Part shown: piece after piece, positions 7,135-15,713 of the stretch
Numbering within the stretch: position 1 is the stretch's first letter
Layout: each line of letters begins with the position of its first letter
Source of the DNA: Pseudomonadota bacterium
GTDB taxonomy: Bacteria; Pseudomonadota; Alphaproteobacteria; Rhizobiales; Hyphomicrobiaceae
NCBI GenBank assembly: GCA_023405815.1
Contig: JAEXXM010000011.1
Span: 1 to 64,000, forward strand
Direction of reading: 5' to 3'
DNA length: 64,000 bases
Notes under the pieces: model-generated
The model's input: only the letters and a program-made list of their open reading frames with translations
The model's database searches: none
What the model was told of the DNA's origin: nothing
Made by a program: the position numbers and the translations under genes

Positions 7135-8158
7135 AGCTATCGGTATCACCGCCGCCCTGGCCGGGGCCGCCTTGCTCGGCTACGTGGTCAGCGACAGCAC
7201 GTATTTCTCGAGCGTAAGCAAGACGGAAAATGCCGAGGTCAAGACCGGCGCCAATTGGGTCGCCGCTGCGCCAGGGCGCGTCGAGCCGGGCTCGGGAGAG
7301 GTCAACATCGGTGCTGCCATCCTCGGCCAGGTCGCCGACGTGACGGTGAAGGTCAACGACAAGGTGGAAGAGGGCGAGCTCCTGATCCGCCTCGACGACG
7401 AAGAGGCGCGCGCGCGTCTCGCCGCTGCGGAGGCGGAAGCGGGCTTGCGCAAACGCCAGCGCGATGCAGAAGCCTCGACCAACGGCCGCGAGGACGTGAC
7501 GCGCGGCGAGGACAACGTCTTCTCGGCCGAGCGCGAAGTGATCGGTGCGCGCTTCGAGCTCGACGCGGCACTTGCCGGCAAGCGTCGCGGCGAGACGACC
7601 GACCAGCAGCTCGCCGATGCACGGCGCCGCCTCGCCAAGGCGCAGGAACGCGTCGAGCGCGAGCGCCTCAACTATGCGCAGGCGCAGGCGAAGGCCAACC
7701 TTCCCTCGCCGAACCAGTTCGAATCCGCGCTGACGGCCGCGCGCGCCAACGTCGCGCTCGCTGCATCCCAGCTCGACAAGACGCGCATCCGCTCGCCGCG
7801 TGCCGGCACGGTGTTGCAGCTCAATGCCAAGCCGGGCGAGATCGTTGCGCCTTCACCCGAACAGCCGCTGGCCGTGGTCGGCGACATGGGCGTGCTGCGC
7901 GTCAAGGCCGAGGTGGACGACGGCGACGTCGCCAAGATCAAGATCGGGCAGAAGGCGTTCGTGCGCTCGATCAACTATCCTGGCCGCGACTTCGAGGGCA
8001 CCGTCACCGATCTTGCCCCGACCATGGCGACCCCGCGCATCTCAGCGCGCGGCCCGCGCCGTCCATCGGACATCGAGGTTCTGGAAATGACCATCAACCT
8101 AGAGGGCAAGGTGCCGCTGCTGCCGGGCATGCGCGTCGACGCCTTCGTGCGGCCCTGA
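7127..8158 (+). CDS. HlyD/DevB-type periplasmic membrane-fusion subunit
   Basis: The protein has 343 residues. It has one N-terminal transmembrane helix (residues 3-22), a lipoyl-like half containing GQVADVTVKVNDKVEEGELL, a long coiled-coil hairpin (about residues 90-200, rich in Ala, Glu, Arg and Gln), the second lipoyl half and a beta-barrel domain (about 225-340). This is the layout of adaptor proteins that bridge an inner-membrane ABC transporter to an outer-membrane channel. Its ATG lies inside the end of the ATPase gene. Together the three genes make a complete inner-membrane/periplasmic exporter; the channel must be supplied from elsewhere. A palindromic repeat follows the stop. Confidence 0.9.
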   Translation: MLKAIGITAALAGAALLGYVVSDSTYFSSVSKTENAEVKTGANWVAAAPGRVEPGSGEVNIGAAILGQVADVTVKVNDKVEEGELLIRLDDEEARARLAAAEAEAGLRKRQRDAEASTNGREDVTRGEDNVFSAEREVIGARFELDAALAGKRRGETTDQQLADARRRLAKAQERVERERLNYAQAQAKANLPSPNQFESALTAARANVALAASQLDKTRIRSPRAGTVLQLNAKPGEIVAPSPEQPLAVVGDMGVLRVKAEVDDGDVAKIKIGQKAFVRSINYPGRDFEGTVTDLAPTMATPRISARGPRRPSDIEVLEMTINLEGKVPLLPGMRVDAFVRP

Positions 8159-8214
8159 TCGCTGAAGCTGCTGACACGAGTGGAAACGTCGAGCCAACCA
8201 CTTAGACGGCATCC

Positions 8215-8277
8215 GAGCTGATGGCCGCGCCATAGGCGCGGGGGCCCTTGGCCCCTGGCTGCCGCGTCCCAGCGGCC
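8215..8277. repeat. Three-hairpin palindromic repeat, copy A
   Basis: The element begins GAGCTGATGGCC and holds three consecutive hairpins: GCGCC-ATA-GGCGC, GGGGCC-CTT-GGCCCC and GCCGC-N6-GCGGC. The same start and three-hairpin plan recur at 31485-31540. It sits between convergent genes (the exporter adaptor and hisG) and could act as a bidirectional terminator or a REP element. Confidence 0.7.
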
Positions 8278-8286
8278 CTGCCGATG

Positions 8287-9000
8287 TCAGCTCATCGGGA
8301 CGGCGATGCCGAGGCGCGCGAGGAGATCATCGCGCGCCTTCTTCGTTTCAGCGTCCCACGCCGCCACCTTCGAGGCCACGAGGTTGGCCTGCGACCTCAG
8401 GATCACGCCGTCGTCGAGAACACGGAGCCCATTGGCGGCGAGCGTTGCTCCGGTGGTGGTGATGTCGACGATGAAGTCGGCGGTGCCGGCCGCGGGCGTA
8501 CCCTCGGTGGCACCGAGGCTCTCGACGATGCGGTAGTCGGCGATGCCCTTGCCGGAAAGAAAGCGGCGCGCGAGGTTCAAATACTTCGTGGCGACGCGAA
8601 ATGGACGCCCGTGCTCGCGACGGAAGGCGACCGCTGCGGCCTCGAGGTCGGCGACTGCTCGGACGTCTATCCAGCAGCCCGGGACGGCGACAACGACATC
8701 GGCGCGTCCGAATCCCAAAGGCTTCAGGAGCGTCACCCGCGTGTCGGCGTCGACGATGTTCTCGCGGATCAAGTCCTCGCCGGTGACACCGATGTGGGCG
8801 CGGCCGCTGTTCAGCGCGGCGACGATCTCGGAGGCGGAGATGAACGCCACGTCGATGCCATCGAGGCCCTCGATCTCGCCGCGGTAGCCGCGGTCGTGGC
8901 CGACCTTCCTCAACTTCAGGCCGGATTCGCCGAGAAATTCGGCGGTCTGCTCCATCAGCCGCCCCTTCGACGGCACCGCAAAGGTAAGACGCTTGCTCAT
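8287..9000 (-). CDS. hisG: ATP phosphoribosyltransferase catalytic subunit, short form
   Basis: The 237-residue enzyme joins ATP and PRPP to make phosphoribosyl-ATP, the first step of histidine synthesis. It has the periplasmic-binding-protein-like HisG fold with PSKGRL near the N-terminus and the PRPP-binding signature GTADFIVDITTTGATLAANG in the second half. It lacks the C-terminal ACT-like regulatory domain of long-form HisG, so it needs HisZ for activity and for feedback inhibition by histidine. HisZ is encoded immediately upstream and overlaps by four bases, which supports equal production of the two subunits. Confidence 0.97.
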   Translation of the reverse strand: MSKRLTFAVPSKGRLMEQTAEFLGESGLKLRKVGHDRGYRGEIEGLDGIDVAFISASEIVAALNSGRAHIGVTGEDLIRENIVDADTRVTLLKPLGFGRADVVVAVPGCWIDVRAVADLEAAAVAFRREHGRPFRVATKYLNLARRFLSGKGIADYRIVESLGATEGTPAAGTADFIVDITTTGATLAANGLRVLDDGVILRSQANLVASKVAAWDAETKKARDDLLARLGIAVPMS

Positions 9001-10175
9001 CGCCGGCCTCCACGCACAACGGTGAGCAGTCGCTCGGTGTGCACGGCGCCACCGACGGCGGGTACGCTGCGCGGAGCGCCGACCGCCTTCAGGAGGCCAT
9101 CATAGCGGCCGCCTCCGGCAACCGGACTCGAGGGACCCAGTGCTTCAACGAGAACCTCGAATACGAAGCCGGTGTAGTAGCCGACACTGCGGCCGAACTC
9201 GGCGGAGAAATCGACTGCGCTCATGTCGATCCCGCTCTCGGCGAGAAGCGCGCAGCGCCGCTCGTAGGCATCGATCGCGGCGGCCAGTCCGTCACTCGCC
9301 TTGCCGACGAGACGGCGCAGCTCGCCTGCCGTCTTCGCTGCGGGGGCACGCGTCCTCACGTACGCATCGATGAGCGCGGCGGCTTCCAGCTTCAACGGGG
9401 GCGCCTTGGCGTCGGCGGCGATGGCGAGCAGTCCCTCGGCAATCTCGGCAGCTGAGCGCACGCCGATGAGCTCGATCCCGGCCTTGTCCAGATGCTCGGC
9501 GACGAGCGCCTCGGCGCCCCCCGGATCATCCGGATCGAGGGCGTCGATCAAGTCGCCCGGAACGCCGGCCATCGAGCGTGCGGGCTCGGTCGACAGGCGC
9601 TTCAGCTCGGCGCGGAAGGCTTCGGGGCGCCAGAACTGATGGCGTAGCCGCCGACGCCAGCGATCGGGCATTTCGGCGACGCCGAGCAACGCATCGAACA
9701 AGCCGACGTCGCCGATGCGCAGCTTCCATCCCGGAAGCCCGGCCTGCTGCAGCGCGCGCAGCATCAACACCAGCGTGCGCGCATCGGCCTCGCCGGCGTC
9801 CTTGTCGCCGAACGCCTCGATGCCCGCCTGGCGGAACTCGCGCGGGTGGGACGCGTCGGCGCTGGCCGGCTGGAAGCGGAAGGCGGGGCCGTTGTAGCTG
9901 TAGAAGGCCTCGCGATCGGCTTCCGGATGGCGCTGGAGGTAGAGGCGGCAGGTGGGCACGGTGAGATCGGGCCTGAGGCACAGCTCCTCGCCGTTTAGGT
10001 CGGTGAACACGTAGGTGCGCCCGCGCAGCGTCTCGCCGACGACGTCGAGGAACACCCCAGCCGGCTGGATGATCTCGGGCGCGACGGCCTCGTAGCCGGC
10101 AGCGATGAACACGGCCAGCAGGGTCCGGGCCTGCACCTCGAGAGCCTCGAAATTAACCGGCTGCGCAACACCCAT
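8997..10175 (-). CDS. hisZ: ATP phosphoribosyltransferase regulatory subunit HisZ
   Basis: This protein resembles the catalytic core of histidyl-tRNA synthetase but does not charge tRNA. It binds short-form HisG in a hetero-octamer and confers allosteric control by histidine. Class II synthetase features are visible: FYSYNGPAFRFQPA (motif 2 region), FRQAGIEAFG, and VAGGGRYDGLL (motif 3 region). I chose ATG 10175 (MGVAQPVNFEAL), about 392 residues, because the 30 residues before it are unlike the family; an in-frame start at 10265 is possible. The stop overlaps the hisG start in an ATGA arrangement. Confidence 0.92.
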   Translation of the reverse strand: MGVAQPVNFEALEVQARTLLAVFIAAGYEAVAPEIIQPAGVFLDVVGETLRGRTYVFTDLNGEELCLRPDLTVPTCRLYLQRHPEADREAFYSYNGPAFRFQPASADASHPREFRQAGIEAFGDKDAGEADARTLVLMLRALQQAGLPGWKLRIGDVGLFDALLGVAEMPDRWRRRLRHQFWRPEAFRAELKRLSTEPARSMAGVPGDLIDALDPDDPGGAEALVAEHLDKAGIELIGVRSAAEIAEGLLAIAADAKAPPLKLEAAALIDAYVRTRAPAAKTAGELRRLVGKASDGLAAAIDAYERRCALLAESGIDMSAVDFSAEFGRSVGYYTGFVFEVLVEALGPSSPVAGGGRYDGLLKAVGAPRSVPAVGGAVHTERLLTVVRGGRR

Positions 10176-10398
10176 AGCCGTGCCGTCGCCTTTCTCTCCA
10201 CTAGGGCCGTCCTTTTGGCCGACGCCGGGCGGCTCGGCAAGGGTGATGGTGCAGCAGCGCACCACCTTGCCGGCGGTGTGCTCAACCGGGTTCCCGGCGA
10301 TGCCTTACTGACGTTAACAAGCTATGCTGGCCTTGGACACGCCAGCCGAGGCGTCCGGCTGGAGATTTGAAACGTCGCGTTTTTCTGGGGGGCTGTCG

Positions 10399-11436
10399 AT
10401 GAAGCGCTACCTCGCCGCCGCCGGCTTGAGCACGCTGGGGGTCATCGCCATTGCGGGCACGACCTTTGCCCTCACCGCACCAGAGCCGCAGCCGGCGACG
10501 CGACCAGCCGAGCTGGCGCAGACGGAGCAAACGCCGGCTCAGCAACCTGCTGCCGCCCCTGCCGAGATTCCTGCGGCAGCTCCGGACGCGGCGCCGCCGC
10601 TGCCACCAGAGGAAGAGATCGTCCAGGAGGTCTGGCCGATGCCGGTCGAAGACTTCCTCGCCGGCAAGTACCTCGAGCGCGCGGATGTGATCCTCACGCA
10701 GCGCGAGTGGAACCTCGCCTCATGGGCGATCCGGTGGGCGACCAGCTCTCCCTTCTCGCACGCGGCCATGGTGTTCACCGGCCCGCAGTTCGAGTCCGGC
10801 TACTCGAGCACGTTCGTCATCGAGGCCGGCACCGGAGGCGTCGATCTCACCAACCTGCGCGACTACATCGCCGACAAGAGCAACTTCCTCGCCGTCAAAC
10901 GCTTCCGCAAGGAGTGGTTCGACGAGCCGAAGCAGTCACGCGTGCGCGGGCTGCTGCTCGACAAGATCAAGGCCAGCTATAACTACTGGGCGATCGGCTC
11001 GATCGCGCGCAGCCTGTGGTTCGGCGTCGAGCGCAGCGTTACCGGCGAAAAAGACACGGTGCGCAATTTCCGCGAGCGCCAGTGGGATGCGCCCAACGAG
11101 TTCATCTGCTCGGGCCTCGTGCAGGTCGGGTTCGTCGAGGCCGCGATCGAGTACATCAAGGCGGGGCAGCTTCCGCCTTCGGCGCTCAACGAGGTGGTGT
11201 TCGAGCCCGAGGCGGCAACGCGGCTGCCCGAGCAGGAGGATTGGGGCTATCTCGACGCCGAGACGTCGAAGACGACGGCGGTCTTGTTCCGCAAGCAGAA
11301 CTTCGACGCGCTGCAGTCGGTGACGCCGGAAAATCTTGCGGCCTCGAGCAAGCTCGACTGGCTGTACTTCATCAAGAACGGAATGGTCTACAAGGTCTCG
11401 AGCTACGACGACGTGCGCAAGCTGATCGGCGGCTGA
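10399..11436 (+). CDS. Permuted papain-like (YiiX/NlpC-P60 type) cysteine hydrolase
   Basis: The protein has 345 residues. A hydrophobic N-terminal segment (residues 4-26) acts as signal or anchor and is followed by a Pro/Ala/Glu-rich linker (27-75). The catalytic region shows His first (SPFSHAAMVF, His121) and Cys later (NEFICSGLVQ, Cys237). This is the reversed order typical of permuted papain-fold amidases such as YiiX and the LRAT group, which act on amide or thioester bonds in peptidoglycan, lipids or protein tails. ADVILTQREWNLASWAIRWAT matches the entry strand and helix of this fold. The ATG follows GGGGGGC. Periplasmic action is likely. It is encoded alone, divergent from hisZ. The substrate cannot be named. 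Confidence 0.75.
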   Translation: MKRYLAAAGLSTLGVIAIAGTTFALTAPEPQPATRPAELAQTEQTPAQQPAAAPAEIPAAAPDAAPPLPPEEEIVQEVWPMPVEDFLAGKYLERADVILTQREWNLASWAIRWATSSPFSHAAMVFTGPQFESGYSSTFVIEAGTGGVDLTNLRDYIADKSNFLAVKRFRKEWFDEPKQSRVRGLLLDKIKASYNYWAIGSIARSLWFGVERSVTGEKDTVRNFRERQWDAPNEFICSGLVQVGFVEAAIEYIKAGQLPPSALNEVVFEPEAATRLPEQEDWGYLDAETSKTTAVLFRKQNFDALQSVTPENLAASSKLDWLYFIKNGMVYKVSSYDDVRKLIGG

Positions 11437-11451
11437 GGGCGCGCGGATCGC

Positions 11452-12003
11452 TTAGCGGACGATGTCGAGGGGCTCGTTGCGGCCTTCCTCGATGTCGCGC
11501 GGTGCCGCCTTGGAGGGCGGAAGCCCGGGCATCTGCTGCACGACCTGGCCGGAGCGGCCGGGGCATCCGGCGACGCACAGTACGGCATCGCGGTCGATTG
11601 CGTCGTAGGCCGGCTGGCGCGCAGGCACCCCGTCGCCGCCTGCCGTCGTGCGCATGGACGCCGAGCGCCTCTCGATCGGCTTGGGCAACGTCTGCACGAT
11701 CATCGGCTTGCCGCAGCCGGCGACGCAGATGGTAACGAGCTCGCCCGGGTGCGCCGCCAGGATCGATTTGACGCGCGGGTTGGTGGCGGGCATGCCGCGC
11801 TCGGGCACCTCGCCGTCTATGGCGGCTTGGCCACCGGCGACGATCTCATCGCTTTCGGCAAGTACCGGGGTGAACGCTAACAGCAGCGCCACAACCGCCA
11901 ATATAGAGGTGGTCATGCCCAGCGATGGCATCACGCGCGACAAGACCGCGTGCCAATCGCCCGATTTGATGCATTCGGAAATGGAGAGCCGCTGCCAACG
12001 CAT
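11452..12003 (-). CDS. Small secreted protein with two CVAGC motifs
   Basis: I do not recognise this protein. A hydrophobic segment (TTSILAVVALLLAFTPVLA) followed by ESDE looks like a signal peptide. The mature part has two related patches, ELVTICVAGCGKPMIVQ and AVLCVAGCPGRSGQVVQ, each with a C-x3-C pair, separated by about 45 residues rich in Arg, Pro and Ala. Start is uncertain: ATG 12003 gives 183 residues with a 47-residue extension in front of the signal, ATG 11931 gives MPSLGMTTSIL, and 11916 begins directly at MTTSIL. None has a clear ribosome-binding site. The gene is convergent with the amidase gene, 15 bp apart, and lies downstream of the TPR-hydrolase on the same strand. Confidence 0.6.
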   Translation of the reverse strand: MRWQRLSISECIKSGDWHAVLSRVMPSLGMTTSILAVVALLLAFTPVLAESDEIVAGGQAAIDGEVPERGMPATNPRVKSILAAHPGELVTICVAGCGKPMIVQTLPKPIERRSASMRTTAGGDGVPARQPAYDAIDRDAVLCVAGCPGRSGQVVQQMPGLPPSKAAPRDIEEGRNEPLDIVR

Positions 12004-12119
12004 AGACACACCGCAATCCGGCACAGCCGGACATGCCCCTAACTGCCGGCGGAGTGGCCGACCGCTAGGGACTCTCGCAGCACGTGGTAAACAATTTCTT
12101 CGCCGCCGCGGCGGACGCC

Positions 12120-14462
12120 CTACTGCGGTGCGGGGACGTAGCGCCAATAGTCGCCGGCGCCTGTCGTCACCTTACCTGGCTTGAGGGCGCGGACCTCGGG
12201 CGGCCGCAGCCCGGTTCGCAGCAACTCCGCAACGTCGGACAGCAGCTTGTTGTTGGCGGCGTAGCCCGAGTGATTGATGGCGAAGGCATCGGTCGAGGCA
12301 GCCGTCACGTCGATGGTGTCGATGCCCGGCAGGACCAGCGGACCGGCCGGCGGCACGTCTCCGGCTCGGTAACTGCCCCAGAAGTTGCGCGACACGATCA
12401 GCGCTCGATCATTGGAAGCCACGTAGAGGGTGACGTTCCGCGCCAACCCCTTGATGGCATGGGCGAGGTTGGAGAAGCTGTCGGCGTCGACGTCCGGCGC
12501 GGCGAGGATCACCTGGCTGATGGTGACGCCCTCGGGGGCGGCATTGCGCATGTCGCGCAGAACGTCCATCACCGGCTGGTTGCCCATCGAGTGGGCGATG
12601 ATGCTCACCTGCTTGGCGCCGGTCTCCTTGGTGACCATCTCGAGGAACTGGCGCAGGTACGGCTCGGACGCCTGGGCGCTCTCGCGATCGTATGTGTAGC
12701 TCGCGACGGCGCCGCCGGAAGGCCAGCTGTAGAGGAACGGCGCGCCGTCGAAGTCGAGATCGTAGGCGATCTGCGCTGTGCGATAGAGGGCGTTGTCGAA
12801 CGACGTGTTGTAGCCGTGCACGAAGACGAGCGCCTGATCCTTGAACAAGGCCGAAGTCTTGAGGCGCTCCCTCACCTGAGCGAGCAACTCCTCCTTGGTG
12901 AGGGCTTTGATCTCCTTGACGGTGAAGTGCTTCTTGGGGTCCTCGGTCTGAGCGTAGATGGTGACATCGAAATAGGGGATCTTCACCACCCAGGGGCGCT
13001 CGACGTTGGGAACCTCATGCACCTTAGGCACGGTGATCTGTGCCATGCCGAGCTGGAGCTTGCGCGCGCGATCGGAGCCGAAGGCCAGCCGCTGCGCGTT
13101 CGGCTGCACGGCGCGATCGGTTCCCCAGTAAACGGGAACGATCTGCCAGTCGGGGCTTTCAGCCGGAGCGGCGGCGCCTGCGGCTGGACCGACGGTGGCC
13201 TTTGCCAGCGGCGGCTCGGGAGCTGCGGCAGGGGGCGGAGCTGCGGCCGCTGCCGAAGGCGGCGCGGCAGCAGGAGGGGCAGCGGCACCGCCGCCACCAT
13301 TGGCGCCGGCCGGTGGCCCAGCCATTGCGTCGCCATCTAAGGGCGGAGGTGCGGCCTCGGCGACGGGCGGGGGCGCCGCGGCGACAGGGGCGTCCTCAGC
13401 GGCAGCCGGTGCCTCCTCGGCAGCTCCCGGCATCGGCTCAGCAATTACGTCGGGCCGGTGCTCTCGGCTGTCGGCCGGATCGGAAGCCTCGGGTGCCGGA
13501 ACGGACGCCATCGGTGGTGGCGTAGCGGCGCGAGGTGCACCGGCGCGGGGCATCATCCGGCGAGCGCTGAACTCTGGGAGGGCGGGCTTCGCGGCCGGGG
13601 ATTCGCCTTCGAGATCGTCGACCGGCTTCGGTGCCTCTGCGGCGACAGACGCGGGCGGTGTGCCCGGCGAGGCCGCGGCCGCTGGCGCGTCGGCTGATGG
13701 TATTGAGAACGGCTCCTCGTCAACCTTCGGGGCAGCAGCCCGCTCGCTGGCGCGCGCGGACTGTTCTGCGGCGCGCGCTGCGGCCTCTCGTTCCTCGGCT
13801 GCTTTGCGTTGCGCCTCAGCCGCCGCTGCTGCGGCCGCAACAGCATCCTGATCCTTGTCCGACACCCGGCCGATTTCGACTTTCGCCGGCGGCTTCGGAG
13901 CTTCGAGGGCAGATCCTCCTCCGCCGCTCTTCTTCGCGAGCAGGTCGCCACCGCGTTGCACCTGAGCCTCGGCCGCGCTGCTCGCGGCAGCCAGGCGCTC
14001 GCGGGTGGCGGCCACGCCCGGCTGACCGGGGGCCTTCTCGCGAATGGCGAGCGAGCGCTTCAGCAGCGGCTCGGCCTCGGCGAACTTGTTCTGCGCCTCA
14101 TAGAGCCCGGCCAGCGTATCGAGCGCGTCGGCGACCTCGACACTCTGCGGCCCCTTGCGCTCGGCGATGGCGAGTAGGCGCTGCGCCAGCGGGACAGCCT
14201 GGGCGAATTTGCCGGCAGCCTTCAACTGTTCGATCTGGCGCTTGATGGCCGCCGGGTTGTTGGCGGCGGCAGCCTTGCGCCTCAAGGCCTTCTGGCGCGC
14301 TGTCTCCTCGGCTTCGCCATAGCTTTGCCAGGGCGGCCAGCGCTCCTGGGCACTAGCGACATCGCGCGTAAGGACTGAAAACAGGGCAAGCAGCAGAAAA
14401 AAGCTTGCTGCAACAATGGGCTGGCGTGCCGACACGGCAAGAAATCCCCGATCAAGCGGCAA
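12120..14462 (-). CDS. TPR plus DUF900 alpha/beta-hydrolase fusion, exported
   Basis: The protein has 780 residues in three parts. An N-terminal signal or anchor (about 15-38) is followed by tetratricopeptide-like repeats (about 70-160; ADALDTLAGLYEAQNKFAEA). A very long Ala/Pro/Glu-rich linker (about 165-440) comes next. The C-terminal DUF900-type alpha/beta hydrolase (about 445-760) has oxyanion motif FVHGYNTSF, nucleophile elbow AHSMGN, APDVDAD and the catalytic-His candidate in INHSGYA. The hydrolase family includes proteins annotated as esterases or lipases and is common in rhizobia. TPR units suggest binding to a partner or to the cell wall. The linker is the kind of repeat that often varies in length between strains. 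Substrate unknown. Confidence 0.85.
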   Translation of the reverse strand: MPLDRGFLAVSARQPIVAASFFLLLALFSVLTRDVASAQERWPPWQSYGEAEETARQKALRRKAAAANNPAAIKRQIEQLKAAGKFAQAVPLAQRLLAIAERKGPQSVEVADALDTLAGLYEAQNKFAEAEPLLKRSLAIREKAPGQPGVAATRERLAAASSAAEAQVQRGGDLLAKKSGGGGSALEAPKPPAKVEIGRVSDKDQDAVAAAAAAAEAQRKAAEEREAAARAAEQSARASERAAAPKVDEEPFSIPSADAPAAAASPGTPPASVAAEAPKPVDDLEGESPAAKPALPEFSARRMMPRAGAPRAATPPPMASVPAPEASDPADSREHRPDVIAEPMPGAAEEAPAAAEDAPVAAAPPPVAEAAPPPLDGDAMAGPPAGANGGGGAAAPPAAAPPSAAAAAPPPAAAPEPPLAKATVGPAAGAAAPAESPDWQIVPVYWGTDRAVQPNAQRLAFGSDRARKLQLGMAQITVPKVHEVPNVERPWVVKIPYFDVTIYAQTEDPKKHFTVKEIKALTKEELLAQVRERLKTSALFKDQALVFVHGYNTSFDNALYRTAQIAYDLDFDGAPFLYSWPSGGAVASYTYDRESAQASEPYLRQFLEMVTKETGAKQVSIIAHSMGNQPVMDVLRDMRNAAPEGVTISQVILAAPDVDADSFSNLAHAIKGLARNVTLYVASNDRALIVSRNFWGSYRAGDVPPAGPLVLPGIDTIDVTAASTDAFAINHSGYAANNKLLSDVAELLRTGLRPPEVRALKPGKVTTGAGDYWRYVPAPQ

Positions 14463-14614
14463 TTATGGCGCCGCATCTACTCCCCGCCTATGGCTCCCTT
14501 AGGGCGCCGGAGGCCATTTCGACAACAAGCTTAGTGCCGCTGCACAACAGATCATTGTACCCCGTGGAGTTGCGGCGACAGCTATAGCTCAGCGCAGATT
14601 GGGCAGGCGGCGGC

Positions 14615-15691
14615 ATGACACGCTTGCGGGGAGCGATTTTCTCCAATTATCAACGGGCCTTGATGGATTCGAGGAAACCGCGCTCGATGCGAACCGCTGC
14701 CGCTACCCAAACGGGCCCGACGCTCGACACGCTCGTCGCCGGCGTTCGCTCCGGCGACCGGGCGATGCTGGCGCGTGCCATCACCCTCGTCGAAAGCACC
14801 AAGGCGGAGCACCAGGCGCGGGCGCAGCAGCTTCTGCAGGCGCTGCTGCCGGCGACCGGCGGAGCGCTGCGCCTCGGCATTACCGGCGTTCCCGGGGTGG
14901 GCAAGTCGACCACCATCGACGAACTCGGGATGAACCTCGCCGGGCGCGGACACAAGGTGGCGGTGCTTGCGGTCGATCCGACATCAAAACGCACGGGCGG
15001 ATCGATCCTAGGCGACAAGACGCGCATGAGCCGGCTGTCGCAGGAGCCGAAGGCGTTCATCCGGCCATCTCCCACGTCGGGCACGCTCGGCGGCGTCACG
15101 CGCAAGACGCGCGAGACGATGGCGCTGTGCGAGGCGGCGGGGTTCGACGTGATCATCGTCGAAACGGTCGGCGTCGGGCAGTCGGAGATCGCGGTCGCCG
15201 ACATGGTCGACTTCTTCCTCGTGCTGCTGCTGCCCGGAGGCGGCGACGATCTGCAGGGCATCAAGAAAGGCATCATCGAGATCGCCGACATGATCGCCAT
15301 CAACAAGGCGGACGGCGACAACATCCCGCGTGCCGAGCGCGCCGCATCGGAGTATCGCGCGGCGCTGCAGATCCTCACGCCACCGTCGAGCTGGTCGCCT
15401 CCGGTTCTCACTATCTCGGGCCGGGAGAACAAAGGGCTCGACAAGCTGTGGGAGAACATCCTCGCGCATCGGACGGCAATGACGGCATCGGGAGAATTCG
15501 CCGAACGCCGTCAGCGCCAGGCCGTGGCGTGGATGCGCGACATGCTGAACGACCGCATAATGGCGAGCATTCAGTCCAATCCGCGGGTCGCAGCACGGCT
15601 GCCAAGCCTCGAGGAGGAAGTGCGCGCGGGCACGCTGTTGCCGACGCTGGCCGTGGACGAGATAATGGCACTCGCCGGCATCCGAGGCTAA
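14615..15691 (+). CDS. meaB: Methylmalonyl-CoA mutase-associated GTPase MeaB/ArgK
   Basis: The 358-residue G3E-family GTPase protects and reloads the B12 cofactor of methylmalonyl-CoA mutase or a related acyl-CoA mutase. GTP-binding motifs are visible: Walker A GVPGVGKST, the ETVGVGQSE switch region and NKAD for guanine specificity. The C-terminal helical arm ends LAVDEIMALAGIRG. The start at 14615 gives an N-terminal region of about 35 residues before the conserved helical part; a later start is possible. The mutase itself is not in the window. The peptidase gene pcp follows 22 bp after the stop, so the two may be co-transcribed. Confidence 0.95.
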   Translation: MTRLRGAIFSNYQRALMDSRKPRSMRTAAATQTGPTLDTLVAGVRSGDRAMLARAITLVESTKAEHQARAQQLLQALLPATGGALRLGITGVPGVGKSTTIDELGMNLAGRGHKVAVLAVDPTSKRTGGSILGDKTRMSRLSQEPKAFIRPSPTSGTLGGVTRKTRETMALCEAAGFDVIIVETVGVGQSEIAVADMVDFFLVLLLPGGGDDLQGIKKGIIEIADMIAINKADGDNIPRAERAASEYRAALQILTPPSSWSPPVLTISGRENKGLDKLWENILAHRTAMTASGEFAERRQRQAVAWMRDMLNDRIMASIQSNPRVAARLPSLEEEVRAGTLLPTLAVDEIMALAGIRG

Positions 15692-15713
15692 ATCCATCCG
15701 TAGCGAGGCCGCC

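Noticed and set aside
12084..13340. Plus-strand open frame of 418 codons
   Set aside because: It is antisense to the DUF900 hydrolase, whose motifs are clear. High GC content creates such frames.
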